A DNA stretch of 64,000 nucleotides, taken from Chamaecyparis obtusa. Lineage: Eukaryota; Streptophyta; Pinopsida; Cupressales; Cupressaceae. The DNA lies in contig BSBK01001118.1 in NCBI GenBank assembly GCA_027943335.1, positions 477,501 to 541,500 of the forward strand. The letters are read 5' to 3'. Below the pieces are notes generated by a model, which saw only the letters and a list, made by a program, of their open reading frames with translations, did not search any database and had not been told where the DNA came from. Made by a program: the position numbers and the translations under genes. Shown piece after piece: positions 24,214 through 35,910 of the stretch (position 1 is its first letter; the number at the start of each line of letters is the position of its first letter).

Positions 24214-25749
24214 TTATTGACATCACTGTGCTCTTAAAAAGGGGTATTGTTAAACTAGTTGTCCAATCCTTAGGAAAACCTTATTGGCTAATATTATTGA
24301 AGGTTTTCATAATATGTGGTGCAAGCGCTTCCATGCCCCACTTGAGATACTCTGCTTGAAGATCAACCTAGTCTTTTACTTTACCATCGCCCAACTTCTT
24401 AATACCCAACTCGAGCTCCTACACAGTGAAAAATATTTTTCATATTATTGACTGAGGGTGGCAGATCCACCTCACAATCTTGCTCATAAAGCTACCTAGC
24501 ATAATCAAACCACTGTGTAGCTATGATACTATTTTTTATTTATTTGTTTCTTGAATGAAGCACTTCCCAAAATAGCTTGGGGTTATTTTTACCAAGAAAA
24601 ATGAGCTCTTCCCACCTTGTGATCAAATAATCATCTTTTTTCTTCTTTAAAATATGTGTGTAAGATTTAATGTTAAAGTTTTCTTTATTTAACTCTTTTA
24701 AATTTTTCTTGGCCATTTTACACTCCTCATCAAACCAGTCATTGGTTGTAAATTAACAATTTGTTTCAGACTTTCTTTTCTTTTCTCTTTTGCACTTTGA
24801 AATAGCCTCATGAATCAAATTTGTTAACTCATGACTATTGATACCATGCAGATGCATCATCTTTTCCTTACAAAGTTTCTCAAGCATAACCCTGAAAGTG
24901 TTACCATTTTTTTGAGTCAAAAGAATTATGCCCTGTGTTAGTGGTTATTGAAGGCACTGAGTTTTTGCCACATGCTTCTTCTTTTTTGTCCATAGAAAAT
25001 CAACATACATTGGTTTGAGATCTGACTTCAAATCCAATATGTGATCCCCAATCGTAACTTCCTCAATTTTCTCATATAAATTATGCGATCAAACTGCATA
25101 GTCAACCACACTTGCCCATTGTAGGTGTTGCATGTGAAAATAGCAAACTTTGACCACCTAGCTAGAAAGTTACAAACTATTAGATCAAAAGTACCACATA
25201 AAGTAAGAAATTCTTCACCAAAAAGTTTGCAGGCTTTAAATTCTTTTGAGACTCTTTCCCATTGATGTTTTCTATCTTCTGTGACCCAAATAGGGTTAGA
25301 ATTCTCATTATAGTTGATTATACTAGCTTGTTCACTTGTAGTCCTGGCATTAAAATCCCCAACAAGGAGAACAACACCTTGTTGCAAGTACACAACAACA
25401 TCCTTCTTTACAGCGACAAATGGGTCTTTTTGGTCTAAACCACAAGTTTTATATGTTTTAAAGACTTGAGGGGAAAAGTAACATGTTGCAATCTTGATAA
25501 GGTTACTATTTTCTAAGATCTTGAACCATATAAATTATTTATTAATGTTTTCTTTTTTCCAACTGAATGAGATGCCCTACCTTTTCTCTTACTAGAACCA
25601 TTACACCTCCATCTTCGTTTATTAAATGGAGAAAAATAATGAAAGAAGAGGAAGGATATTGAAATAAATCTTAGAAAATGATGTAGGCGCATCTTGGGTT
25701 CATGACAATCTTGTATCAACCAAAAATATTTTATTTTCTTGTTATTCAA
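24214..25749 (-). mobile_element. Truncated LINE (APE endonuclease and start of reverse transcriptase)
   Basis: Minus-strand frames give an endonuclease segment (KKDVVVYLQQGVVLLVGDFN, then ART; 25393-25310) with the GDFN motif of APE-type nucleases, preceded by LDQKDPF. Toward 24214 come LFLGKNNPKLFWEVLHSRNK and DWTTSLTIPLFKS, typical of the LINE region before the reverse transcriptase. The protein frame continues across the CACTA-1 insertion at 11241. There are several stops and frameshifts, so it is dead. Confidence 0.8.
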
Positions 25750-27320
25750 TTTGTCAATCGTTGAGTTTCTTTTAGTGTTCCTTTAGCTTGGATTAGTGTT
25801 ATTGCACACCTCACGAATTGTTCATAGCATCATGTTTTACCTTCACCTAGGTTCACATTTCGATTGGTTACTTTGCATTTGAGTTATCTTGGATTCTTGA
25901 TGGGACTTCATTGTTCTTAATGTTTCACGACAAGTCTATGTTTTTTTATCTTGCGAAGGATTTTCCCAGCCAACGAAGCTTCGTGGCTCATATCTTGATG
26001 TTTCTTTACCTGTGGCCGACCTTCTTGTTGGTTTGCACATTATGTTACATCTAGTTGTGAGGGATTCTTATGATTTAGGTCCTGACCTATAATGTAATAG
26101 GTTTTCTTGTTCTTGGAGAGTGTAATCTTTCCTAGGATGACTTGATGCTTGCAAAGGCTTTATAAGTTGTTGAAATTGATCTTCGAGAGGTAGTTCTCGA
26201 GAAGAAGAAACATTTTCAGTGGCAGCGAGAAAAAGATAGTATAAAGGATAACCTCTTAAAGGTTCCAAACATGCTTGTATGCTTGGAATGTAAGACTACA
26301 TGCTACATATTCATTGTACTTGATTTCATTATAATTGAAGGTTGATCTTGCATATCACTCTCTTATTTTTTGTGACTTCTGTTGTGTGACTCATGCTACA
26401 AGGATTGGACTGACTTCCTTGAGGTCCCTCCTATCCTTGGTTGCATCAAAAAAATCATAGTAAAAAATTTAGAATTAAAAAAGAAGTCTTAAGTTCAATA
26501 CCTAATGTTGTAGGATTGACTAACTTAAACCACTTTATGTAAGGGGAATCACACACATCATATAAATTTCCTAGATAAATTAATTAATCACAATGAATAA
26601 ATAATCTAATGTAGTTTAAAGTGCTAGCATTAATATGCTACTAAATTAAATGAATAAAATATAAACTAACAAAGACATGACTCGGCTCAACACTTCATAA
26701 AGATTCCTTACATGATAAATGTCATCAAGTGATTTGTCAATTTTTGTTAATAAATTTCTTGTCAAATGTGTTCATATAGTTTCATGCCTACACAATTAAT
26801 ATTGACACTTGTGGATCTAAACCTATTTGTAGATCAAAACTTACATGAAAAAATTATCTTTACAAAAAATAATGCCCAAACCATGTTTGCCTCAATGTTT
26901 GGATTGTATGTCTACAAAAGGATAAAAATCAACAAATGTTGTTGGAGGACTTCCTTTGCTAGGATTTTTCTCCTTTAATCAAATCCTTGTTACAAATTCA
27001 ACAATTTGGTGCAAACAAATAAAGACACCAAGCAAACATGGAGCAATGTTTAGGATGTTGATGCAAGTCAATTATGCAATGTGGATATGAGCTTGGAAAT
27101 GGATCTTTGATAGTTTGAAGTGAATTAGGGTTTTTCCTTTAATGCAATGTCCTAGCACACAATGTAATGAGTTCCATGCTCAAGTCGACTAAACAATTAG
27201 TTAGAGAGAGTTGGCTTGGATCCACATTTTTAAATTTATAGCTTCCAAATAATTTTTCAATCTATAAATTTAACTTAAATGATTAAATAATAAACTAAAA
27301 ACCAAGGTCAATCCTTAAAG
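25750..27320. other. Intergenic DNA, dispersed-repeat-like then AT-rich
   Basis: 25750-26450 has moderate GC and LTR-like character but no matched ends; a 66-residue minus frame at 26068-26268 has no family features. 26450-27320 is AT-rich without genes. Confidence 0.35.
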
Positions 27321-28078
27321 ATGTGTATAGATAAAATTAAATTTAAATTATCTGTTAATTCTATACAATTTACACCCCTATATACTTCCATTTGTTCATT
27401 TAACAATCTTAAAGGATTCCTCCTTTTATATAAAAAGATGTAAAATAGTAGGGGGAAATGTACAAATAGTTGTTCTAGCTAATTTTGTGCACTCTAAGCT
27501 TTTAAAGAGTAAATCAAATCAGATTTTGAAGATTTGTTATGTTTTCTTTATACACGATTTAAAAGCTTATAGCTCTTCGTTGTCTCATCAACCATTCACT
27601 TTTTTTGTTGTCTCGTCAACCATTCACTTTGACCACCACAAAATTTGCTCAACTAATCTAATATTTATACAAAAATGACCCTATAATCATGTGCTATTGA
27701 TCCAATTGATGGTTCCGTGTATTGAAACATGATCATTTTTAAGTGTCACCAGATACTTTTTTTCTTTATTATTCTATTAACCATTCATTTTGACTGCTGC
27801 AAAATTGGCACTTGGTACTAACCCAATGATCATGTATTATTAATCCAAACATGTAACCTAAATGAAACCTAAGCTTTTCCAAAACCCTAAACCCCGTGAA
27901 AAAATAGACACTTGAAAATGAGGTGAAAGCAACACAGAGGTAACAGGGACAATTGGATTGACCCACCAGAGCACTATTTCACTTTTGCTTAAACATAAAA
28001 AACCATTTCTCCTCCTGGTAAGGACATTCTTGTGAGCTTGCGCCCACTGTTATTTTGCAGCTTTGATGTCCAACATAG
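27321..28078. repeat. ~758-bp tandem duplication upstream of J11-like gene 3, copy 1 (uninterrupted)
   Basis: Starts GTGTATAGATAAAATTAAAT and ends CTTTGATGTCCAACATAG. The same start recurs at 28079, and the second half (from CTATTAACCATTCATT at 27774) recurs at 34246-34546. The unbroken order of the two halves shows what copy 2 looked like before the Helitron-like insertion. The empty-site point is 27773/27774. Confidence 0.85.
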
Positions 28079-28487
28079 ATGTGTATAGATAAAATTAAAT
28101 TTAAATTATCTCTTAATTCTATACAATTTACACCCCTATATACTTCCATTTGTTCATTTAACAATCTTAAAGGATTCCCACTTTTATATAAAAAGATGTA
28201 AAATAGTAGGAGAAGGGTACAAATAGTTGTTCTAGTTAATTTTGTGTACTCTAAGCTTTTGAAGAGTAAATCAAATCAAATTTTGAAGATTCATTTTGTT
28301 TTCTTTATATTTGATTTAAAAGCTTTTAGCTCTTGGTTGTCTCATCAACCATTCACTTTTTTGTTGTCTCGTACAAATGACCCTATAATCATGTGTTGTT
28401 GATTCAATTGATGGTTCCGTATACTGAAACATAAAAGCTATTTTTGATCATTTTTAAGTGTCACCATATACTTTTTTCTTTATTATT
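28079..28487. repeat. Tandem duplication copy 2, left part
   Basis: Aligns with 27321-27773 with small deletions, ending TCTTTATTATT at 28487, immediately followed by the foreign AGTCCCGCC sequence. The matching right part resumes at 34246. Confidence 0.85.
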
Positions 28488-28516
28488 AGTCCCGCCTATA
28501 TATATAGGCGGAGACT
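28488..28516. repeat. 29-bp palindromic left terminus of the Helitron-like insert
   Basis: AGTCCCGCCTATATATATAG followed by GCGGAGACT: the two halves are inverted copies with one mismatch, giving a stem with a TATATA centre. The same 11-bp arm is found inverted at the right end. Confidence 0.85.
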
Positions 28517-29199
28517 TATGTTTTCGGTAGATTTATACCTATTAGTTTGTCTTGAAAACTGGGCATTACAAAAAAAAAAAAAAATGATTTCTAATGTTTG
28601 GCCGTTGTTCAATTTTTATTTTTATTTTTTGAAGAATTTTTTTTTTTTCATTGGATGTTCGAATTTTTTCTGGGGGTTTAATTATTTTCTTATTCAAAAA
28701 TTCAAAAAAAAAGTCCAATCAGCAATACAAAGCAGCATAAGAAAATAATTTATTTTAAAGGCTTCTCGTAGCATCCGTGAGGAAATCAACATAAATCAAT
28801 ACTGGACCATTTCCTCCTATGATGCAGCTTCTTCTTAGTCTGGAAGCTTCGACCCAACACAAATAGTGAATTATTTCCCTTAGGAGGAAAGCACGAGAAG
28901 AAACATCAACAACAGGTCATCGTCCTGAATTTTCTAAAGTGACCAGATTGCTGTAGTATATAGGGGCATAGTGAAATGCAATGATTGTGAAAGCTGCAGA
29001 AAATGAATTTGGTGAAAAGGCTTTAAAATCTTCCAAGCAAGTGCAATTTGCAGGTGTAATGCTGCATCCATCAAAGCATAGTGGATGAAGATTTTTGTCA
29101 AGTGCGACGATAGCTATGCAAGCAAAATTTGGAATCACAGGCACCGTACCCAAATGGTTTGTCAAAATGCTTTAAAAAAATGCACTTTCATCAGAGCAT
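28517..29199. other. Helitron-like insert, left internal part
   Basis: Contains poly-A and poly-T runs and no recognised gene. A minus frame at 28917-29165 and the plus strand at 28950-29160 may be further 3' exons or 3' flank of the captured B3 gene, but neither has clear B3 residues. Confidence 0.3.
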
Positions 29200-30585
29200 A
29201 TGTAGAAAACAGAATTATTGAGAAGGCTTTAAAAAATTTCAAACATAAATTTATTTTGACTATTGTTGAACTGCTAAAAAATACAAATGTCTCCTTCCTT
29301 AATATTATTACCATGTGTAAAAAATCTCCACCCCCCACTAAAAGTTGGCCTATCATGCTTAATAATGCATTTTACTTTCCATTCTTTACACTCACCAACC
29401 AAAAGAACAACTTCCCTTCTTTGTTTTGGAAGTTGAATTGGACTATCCAATATTTTTTTGAATTCCTGCATTCCCAAATCATAACCAAAAAAATAAGTTA
29501 TTTGACAAGAACAAGAAATATCATTGTTTCAGTACATTTTGATTAAACTTTCAGAATTCACAAAAATTCAGATGTCAATATAACTATTATGCTTTGCTTA
29601 TTTGTAGCTGGTAAAATGCCTCTGTTTTAGACCCTCCACTCCTAATTTAAATCTGAAAACACATATAACAAAAGAAAGAAGAGAATTAAATGATCTCACT
29701 AGCATGTGTGGTTCATTTACATTCCATGATTTCATAACCATTATACAAAAGGATTTATCTGACTTAAAAGGAGCAGCAGACTCTATTGCCATGTGCTTCT
29801 GAGAGCCATGCTTCTTGGATGAATGACCTGCAAGTAAGAATAAAAATATATATGCCTAATTCAAGAATTTCAAATAAATTATGGAGTTTACAAATTTAAT
29901 AAGCTGTGTATTTCAGAACAAAACTTTTACTTACCAGGAAAAGAGGGTTTTCTTTTCCTCCTCTGATTTTGAAAAGCCATTTCAGCTGTATAATTGTTTT
30001 CCTCATCAAAAACCAAATCAATCAACAACTTTGGTTGATCAGGGCATCTCTCATGTAAATCAAAGTTTGTTTTCTCAAGATGAAGAGCACTGATATCTTT
30101 CACACATCCATTTTTTTCAAATATCTCAACCTCAAAACACAGATTTGATATATACTTGAACACAACAAAATCTCCCAATTGCAGCCCATGATAATTGACA
30201 ATTTTTTCCCACCATGTCGGAATTCTAGATTATTGTTCATACCCAATAATTGTACATTCCACTCATGCCCACTTGGGCCTTGCAACACAATATGTTCCTC
30301 CCACTCATTTATAAACTGTGAAGCAAATGCAGGGGGGAATGCTTTGCAGTAAACACATAACAAAATATGTTTTTAAAAATTCTTAAACAGTGAATATGAA
30401 ATCAAAATATGGAGTATAGAATTTCCTAGTTTTTCTGCAAAGTTTCCCACCATAACTTTGAAGAAGGAGATACACCCATCAAAGCTCTTTTTGTCATCGT
30501 AATGGTGTTTACCATGAATTGTAAAACATTTCTGACAGCACAATCTACATGGTATGAAAAGATCACCTGTTTCTTCATCTTCCAT
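29200..30585 (-). pseudogene. Captured B3-domain (REM-type) transcription factor gene, two B3 domains, broken
   Basis: The start ATG is at 30585 (MEDEETGDLFIPCRLCCQKC). Exon 1 runs into SFFKVMVGNFAEKL, the first B3 strand. Exon 2 (about 30347-29934) gives FPPAFASQFINEWEEHIVLQ, GHEWNV, then after a one-base frameshift near 30205 VNYHGLQLGDFVVFKYI and FEVEIFEKNGCVK, completing B3 domain 1 and ending at a GTAAGT donor. A third exon from about 29828 (AAPFKSDKSFCIMVMKSWNV) and a fourth from about 29461 (IQLPKQRREVVLLV, KEWKV, FSGGWRFFTHGNNIKEGDIC) form B3 domain 2, which ends in a stop where GluLeu is usual. The exon 1 donor appears mutated (GG for GT). REM B3 proteins are nuclear DNA-binding factors. 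Confidence 0.85.
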
Positions 30586-31500
30586 GGAAAACCCAGATGC
30601 AAAGCTTATAGAGGTAAAGCTCATAAACACATTAAAAATCCTGAAATATCTACGTGAATGAATATATCCACAACACAACGAGAGTAATAGATAATGATGT
30701 CAAAGTAGAATTACACCGGTCTGAAGAAAACAAAGTATGTTATCATAATCATGGCGAGAGTTGTACCAGGTAGAACACAAAATTAAGAAATAAAGATTAT
30801 TACTTGATTTTCCATTACTTGCAATAATGGAAGGATCGAAATAAGGATACAGAACATGTGGGATTGGCTCTGAATGACAAATTACTGTAACAAGACTTTT
30901 TTCTGGCACGTGTATGGATGCATTCCAAGATCTATTGATAGGTACGAGCAATTACATGAAATCCTATCATCTTATATCCAAATGACAAACTTCTTTCAGA
31001 ACTCTTGCCCCTGAAGACTGGACAACATTTGGCTTCCCCAAATCTTCTCTATTTGCGCTAATAAAGGAAGATTGAAACAATGTATGGAGCCCGACGGGAA
31101 CTTAAAGGAATGAAGGATTTTGTTGAATGTCGTATTTGCAGCTGCATAGACATGAATGCCAAATGTGGATTCAGATAGGAGTAGAGTAAATGTAGGCATT
31201 CATGCAAACTGTGGAAGCACAAACTTGACACATAATCTCATCCTGACGAATTGTGGAAGCACCATCTGGGCACATGAATTGAACTTCAGAATGCCACGTT
31301 TCAGGGAGCCCTATTTTCGTTCAAATATCCTGGGCCAGAAAATAAAAAGACTAAGGGAAAAAGGAAGACATCCAATAACAAAACTAGAAATTAAAATGCA
31401 AAAATACGGTTAAATGAGAAATTTTGGGCAGACCATAGTTTAAGCAAGAAATTGGGAATGTGCACAACAACCGAGCCGGGGATTAATATGGAATAGATGA
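30586..31500. other. Helitron-like insert, upstream of the captured B3 start
   Basis: Probably 5' UTR and promoter DNA captured with the B3 gene. Open frames occur on both strands at 30996-31413, and the imperfect doublet AACTGTGGAAGCAC / AATTGTGGAAGCAC lies at 31207 and 31249. No family recognised. Confidence 0.35.
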
Positions 31501-34211
31501 TCGAAAACATTAGTCCCTGCCTTCATGAATCAAATTTTTTTTGTGAAAAATGATTATAACATGATGATTATGTATAAAGGTTATCTTTTGATAATTTTAT
31601 ATATATTATGTTAAGATTAAAAATGATTTAAAACTTTATAATAGTAAAAAAAAAGTATATCCATAATCTTTGCACACTATAGATATCCTAATTTTACATC
31701 TAATTCTTCATATTGATTTCATGTACATAATAATTAAATAAATAATTATTTAATAAATCACCCTCACAATTAACTATTCTTCATGATAATTAATTAAATT
31801 AATTAATTAAAATTAATCTTAACTCCCAATTTCTCTAACTAATTAGTTAATCAATACATTTTAAATAATTGATTAGACTAATTAACATTTTCATAATAAT
31901 TTCTTCTAGTGTAGAAATCCACATCATCACTAATGGAAATAAGACTATCTGTTAATCTCAACCGTCCAATTTAAAATAATAATCAAAATCTTGATCATTA
32001 GTCTTCTTACATATGTCCACTTGATTCATCCCAGTCCTTCCTCACACATGTGTGAGTGTTCTCTCCATAAATGCCACCTGCATGCTTACAAATGTGCAAG
32101 CATGCTTGATCCTTCACCTCATCTTCTAAGTTTGCTAACATCTTTCACCTCAAAATTTAATGAAACCTCTTCCATTAATCAAGCATCTTACATCCTGTTG
32201 TCGCACTTGTCAAAAAGCTAAAGATGTAAGAAAACTCAATCTTTTTTGCTATGATAAAACCATCAACTTTTGTTTAACTACATTGAATTGTTATTTACAT
32301 TTTTACAAGTTTTTAAAGCTTCAAAACATTTCAAAGACATTGACAATGTATTTTAATTATCTCTTAGCTTGTTTCTTCTCTTGCACTTAATTGAATTAGT
32401 CATTTCAGAATCTAAAATTGTGAGGATACCTCATCTTCCACTTGCCATTGTACCTGTCATCATCTGTGTTGAAATCTTTCCTTGACCAAGAGGAAATATA
32501 AGTCTGTAGATCTGGTTTTGTTATTGATGCAGTCAACCTTGAATGAGATCGCATTCACATGTATTTTAGTTTTGGAAGGATTCCTCATCTAAAAAGTCAC
32601 ATTTTGTAGTAATTTAAATATTGGGAAAACTCAATTTGTTCTGTTTTGTACTGAAATTTATTATTTGCAGAAGATGCCTATCTTTGCAAGGAACTAGAAA
32701 GTAATACTTACACAAATAGTTATGCATGTTGATTTTGTTGATGTTGTTTTCAAGATAGCCACAACTAAAGTTCTATAGGTTTCCAGCTTGCAACTCATCT
32801 CATTGGAACAATGTCTCATTTCTCTGCAGGAGGGATTCACATGTTAATTTTCTTCTTACACCTTCTTCAGCAAGCGAGGATGAAATTTCCATTGATCAGA
32901 TGGGTAACAATGACTTTCAAACTACACAATACATACATTCAAAGACTGCATGGAATTTGCTCCAATTAAATCTTGTAACTATTTTTTCTTTAGTTTAGTT
33001 ATGGCGATTGTTTGCAACTTTTGTAATCTATTTTTTAATTGTGTATTTATATATAGCATCATTCATCTTTAGAAATGAAATATTTTTGGTCATGAATAAA
33101 ATTAATAGATTTATTGTGATGATCTTTCTTATTGGTATGAACTACATTATTTTGGGTTCACACTTTGTTGACTAATAATTCCAGAAAATGATATGTTGCA
33201 TTACATAATGGTAGCTACCTTTTTAAAGGATGTCAAATAAGGCAGAATAATATTTCAATGAATGTAATGTTGGTTTATTTAAAGATTATCCTAGGAATTA
33301 AGGTTAAAGTTGTGCCTAGAAAATCCATTCCAGCATATATGCACCCACTATTGGAAGTTTATTGTTCCTTAAATAAGTTTTGCAGATTTTGAATGAATTA
33401 GAGATGTATCTTTATTCCTATGTATTACAATGATTTAAACTTTTCCAATCCATCCTTTTATGAAGTGCTTAAACTTTTGAATTTTTTATCAGAGAAAACA
33501 TGCAGCCAATTTTGTGTTTGGTAGTGTTTCTAAGATATCTACTTCTGGAAAGGAAAGCATACACAGACAATGAAAATTATCTGTGATTTTTTTCTCTCAC
33601 ATTTTCATGAAGAGGTGATGGAAAAGATTTCTAGAGGATTTTCCCTTTATTCTATGATAAAGTAAAGCTATTAGCAGGTAGCTGAAAGAAATTTGAGACT
33701 AATTAATGTACAAAACAGTCAATAAAAAAAAATTGACGAAATAGTTCATAACTTACCAAATCCTTTATTCTAATTAAGAACATACAACGTATATTTCACT
33801 ACGGAAGTGCCAACTTGGAAAGTCTTGACACTAAGTAAAACAAACACATTTATTTACAAGGTATAGCCCAGACAGCCGTAACACAATCACTACTACTTAG
33901 CCATAGCTTAATTGTTATCTTTTATATGTAACTGTAATTAGACCTCCTCAAAGTAAAATGGGAACTTGCTAGTTGTTGCTTGTTTTTCTATGCTCATACT
34001 ATATATAAAAATAATCAAGTCTTCATTCTTAATATAGTCCCTATTTCATTATTTGGGTAAAGGTCGACATAAATGTTTCATGCTATTTATCAACATGCTC
34101 TCTTCTAATTGGCTAAACTATTTTATTGCTCATGCAAAGACCTGTATACACCAGACATTTTTTCAAAGCCACCAAAACTATTTTCCTTTTAATTTTAGTT
34201 CTTTTTTACAT
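31501..34211. other. Helitron-like insert, AT-rich right part, no gene recognised
   Basis: Short frames at 31991-32390 (plus) have no family features. Part of this span (32430-33700) has T-rich, intron-like composition and could be another captured intronic piece. No exons could be supported. Confidence 0.35.
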
Positions 34212-34245
34212 TAGGCGGGACTCCAGCTGTAACACAGCTCTTGTT
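34212..34245. repeat. Right terminus of the Helitron-like insert: inverted arm plus hairpin
   Basis: TAGGCGGGACT is the inverse of the left end. The following AGCTGT-AAC-ACAGCT forms a 6-bp stem with a 3-base loop nine bases before the insertion edge. Confidence 0.7.
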
Positions 34246-34560
34246 CTATTAACCATTCATTCTATTAACCATTCATTCTGACTGCTACAAAATTGGCACT
34301 TGGCACTTAGCACTAACCCAATGATCATGTATTATTAATCCAAACATGAAAAACCCTAAAAAACCCTCTGAAAAAAATAGACACTTGAAAATGAGGTGAA
34401 AGCAACACAGGTAACAGGTACAATTGGATTGACCCACCAGAGCACTATTTCACCATTGCTTAAACATAAAAAACCATTTCTCCGCCTGGTAAGGACTTTC
34501 TTGTGAGCTTGCGCCCACGTTATTTTGCAGCTTTGATGTCCGACATAAATGTCACTGTAA
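34246..34560. repeat. Tandem duplication copy 2, right part
   Basis: Aligns with 27774-28076 (CAATTGGATTGACCCACCAG, GAGCTTGCGCCCAC and others). CTATTAACCATTCATT is additionally doubled at its start. The homologous stretch ends just upstream of the gene 3 promoter. Confidence 0.85.
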
Positions 34561-34808
34561 GAACGGACACAGCACCGCACAGCAAAGGAAAAACCAGGTT
34601 CCAGAACAGTTTATAACGACAGATCCCATGGTAATGCGGCCAACAGAACATCAATCCTTGGCCTTCTTAAAACCGCTTCGCAGTACAAGTATAGAGCACT
34701 TGTGGGCAAACCGCTGGCAAATTTACATGACCTAAAAACCTATATAATTATGTCGGTCTCACAGACAGTCCAATCCAAATAGATCTCATTTACTACTTAA
34801 TTCCCAAA
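34561..34808 (+). promoter_or_regulatory. Promoter of J11-like gene 3
   Basis: A TATATAATTA TATA box lies at 34740-34749, about 60 bases before the ATG. Upstream sequence is less AT-rich than the surroundings (CACAGCACCGCACAGC, CCGCTTCGCAG). It does not resemble the promoters of copies 1 and 2. Confidence 0.5.
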
Positions 34809-35387
34809 ATGAATTCCATTACAGTTTCCCCCTGTGAAAGATTTGTGCAGGAACTTTACCTGAATAAAAACCCTAGAAGTTTCTCTGTAAAAGTTTCCCA
34901 TTGCAGTGGTAGTATCAGGTGCCCTAGAAATCTCAGAAGCAAGAGTTACACTAAATACGGCGGAATTTGTAGCAGAAAGATCGGATCGATCCGATCTTCA
35001 GCCAGAACAGAGGCCGCACCCCGTGAGGGTCAGAGCGAAGGCGCTATGGCCGGAAATTTGTATGAAGTTCTCGGGGTAAGCACAAGAGCGTGTGCAGAGG
35101 AAATCAAAGCGGCATACAGAAAGCTGGCTCGAAGATTTCATCCAGACGCCGCTTCTACTGATGCTAAAGAACAGAGCGTTCGGAAATTTTTGAGCATACA
35201 CGATGCTTACGCGCTGCTTTCGGACCCGGAAGCTCGAGCTGCATATGACCGTCGGCTGTCCGCTCGGCTTCAGTTTCTCACTTATGGTAGTGGCTACGCT
35301 AGGGTTTATCCGCAGGAGCCCCTGTATGAGTATGCTGTGTGTAATCACAGAAAAGGGAGGAATTGGGAAACGGACCAATGCTGGTGA
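34809..35387 (+). CDS. J11: Chloroplast J-domain protein, DnaJ11-like (gene 3, diverged)
   Basis: A 192-residue single-exon protein. Residues 1-70 are basic and Ser-rich without clear acidic stretches, as in a plastid transit peptide. The J domain covers about 83-150, with [21 protein letters not shown] (HPD at 111-113) and [14 protein letters not shown]. It ends [10 protein letters not shown] exactly as genes 1 and 2 do, and a second Met at residue 80 is a less likely start. Outside the J domain and tail, similarity to genes 1 and 2 is low, so this is an older paralogue. It is intact, in the same orientation as the pair, and about 27 kb downstream because mobile DNA has expanded the interval. 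Confidence 0.93.
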   Translation: MNSITVSPCERFVQELYLNKNPRSFSVKVSHCSGSIRCPRNLRSKSYTKYGGICSRKIGSIRSSARTEAAPREGQSEGAMAGNLYEVLGVSTRACAEEIKAAYRKLARRFHPDAASTDAKEQSVRKFLSIHDAYALLSDPEARAAYDRRLSARLQFLTYGSGYARVYPQEPLYEYAVCNHRKGRNWETDQCW

Positions 35388-35399
35388 TCTGTGAACAAA

Positions 35400-35910
35400 T
35401 ATGAGTTCAAAAGAGATCAGATTTTTACAATTTAGAGTGTAAATTAGTTTTTTAAAAATCTGTTAAATTTGTTTTCTCAAATTTATTTTGAATCAATATT
35501 TCTGATTCTCTCTGATCCATTCTATACTTTGATCTATCAAATTTATTGTGTATTAACATTTGGGATTCTATCTTATTACATTCTATATCTTATTTATCAA
35601 ATTTATTTTGTATCAACATTTCAGGTCCTACACTAAACCATCTTATACCTGATCTATCAAATTCATTTTACATCAACATTTTGAGTCTAATATTCTGATC
35701 CATATCAAATTTATTTTGTATCAGCATTTCCCATCCTTCTTTGATCCATCTAGAAACCTCTAAAAATAAAATAAAAATTTCTTTATATCTCACGTCCATC
35801 TTACATCTGATCTATCAAATTCATTTTGCATCAACATTTGGATCCTATCCCGATACATATCAAATGTATTTTGTATCAGCATTTCAGATCCTACTCTAAT
35901 CCATGGGTAA
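35400..35910. repeat. ~60-bp tandem repeat behind gene 3
   Basis: GATCTATCAAATTTATTTTG-type blocks start at 35531, 35591 and 35651 (exact 60-base steps), with further diverged units near 35700, 35810 and 35865. Each carries a TATCAACATTT and TCCTACTCTGATCCATCTTAT-like part. All are non-coding. Confidence 0.8.

Larger units (their letters stand above)
28488..34245. mobile_element. 5.76-kb Helitron-like (Helitron2/Helentron style) insertion with captured B3 gene
   Basis: The insert boundaries are fixed by copy 1 of the tandem duplication: host TTATTATT, insert, then host CTATTAACC. The left end AGTCCCGCCTA is repeated inverted as TAGGCGGGACT at 34212-34222. That is followed by AGCTGTAACACAGCT, a 3' hairpin, and CTTGTT. 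A short inverted repeat placed inside a terminal hairpin, with insertion consistent with a T-T dinucleotide, is how Helitron2/Helentron elements are built. No Rep/helicase gene is visible, so it is non-autonomous. A 2-bp TT target duplication cannot be told apart from insertion between two Ts. A different terminal-inverted-repeat element is the alternative. Confidence 0.65.

Noticed and set aside
28458..28748. 96-residue Phe/Lys-rich frame at the left of the Helitron-like insert
   Set aside because: Spans the insertion junction and poly-A/poly-T runs; no family features.
29085..29546. 153-residue plus-strand frame
   Set aside because: Antisense of the second B3 domain of the captured gene, which explains the same bases better.
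34998..35378. 126-residue minus-strand frame
   Set aside because: Antisense shadow of J11-like gene 3.
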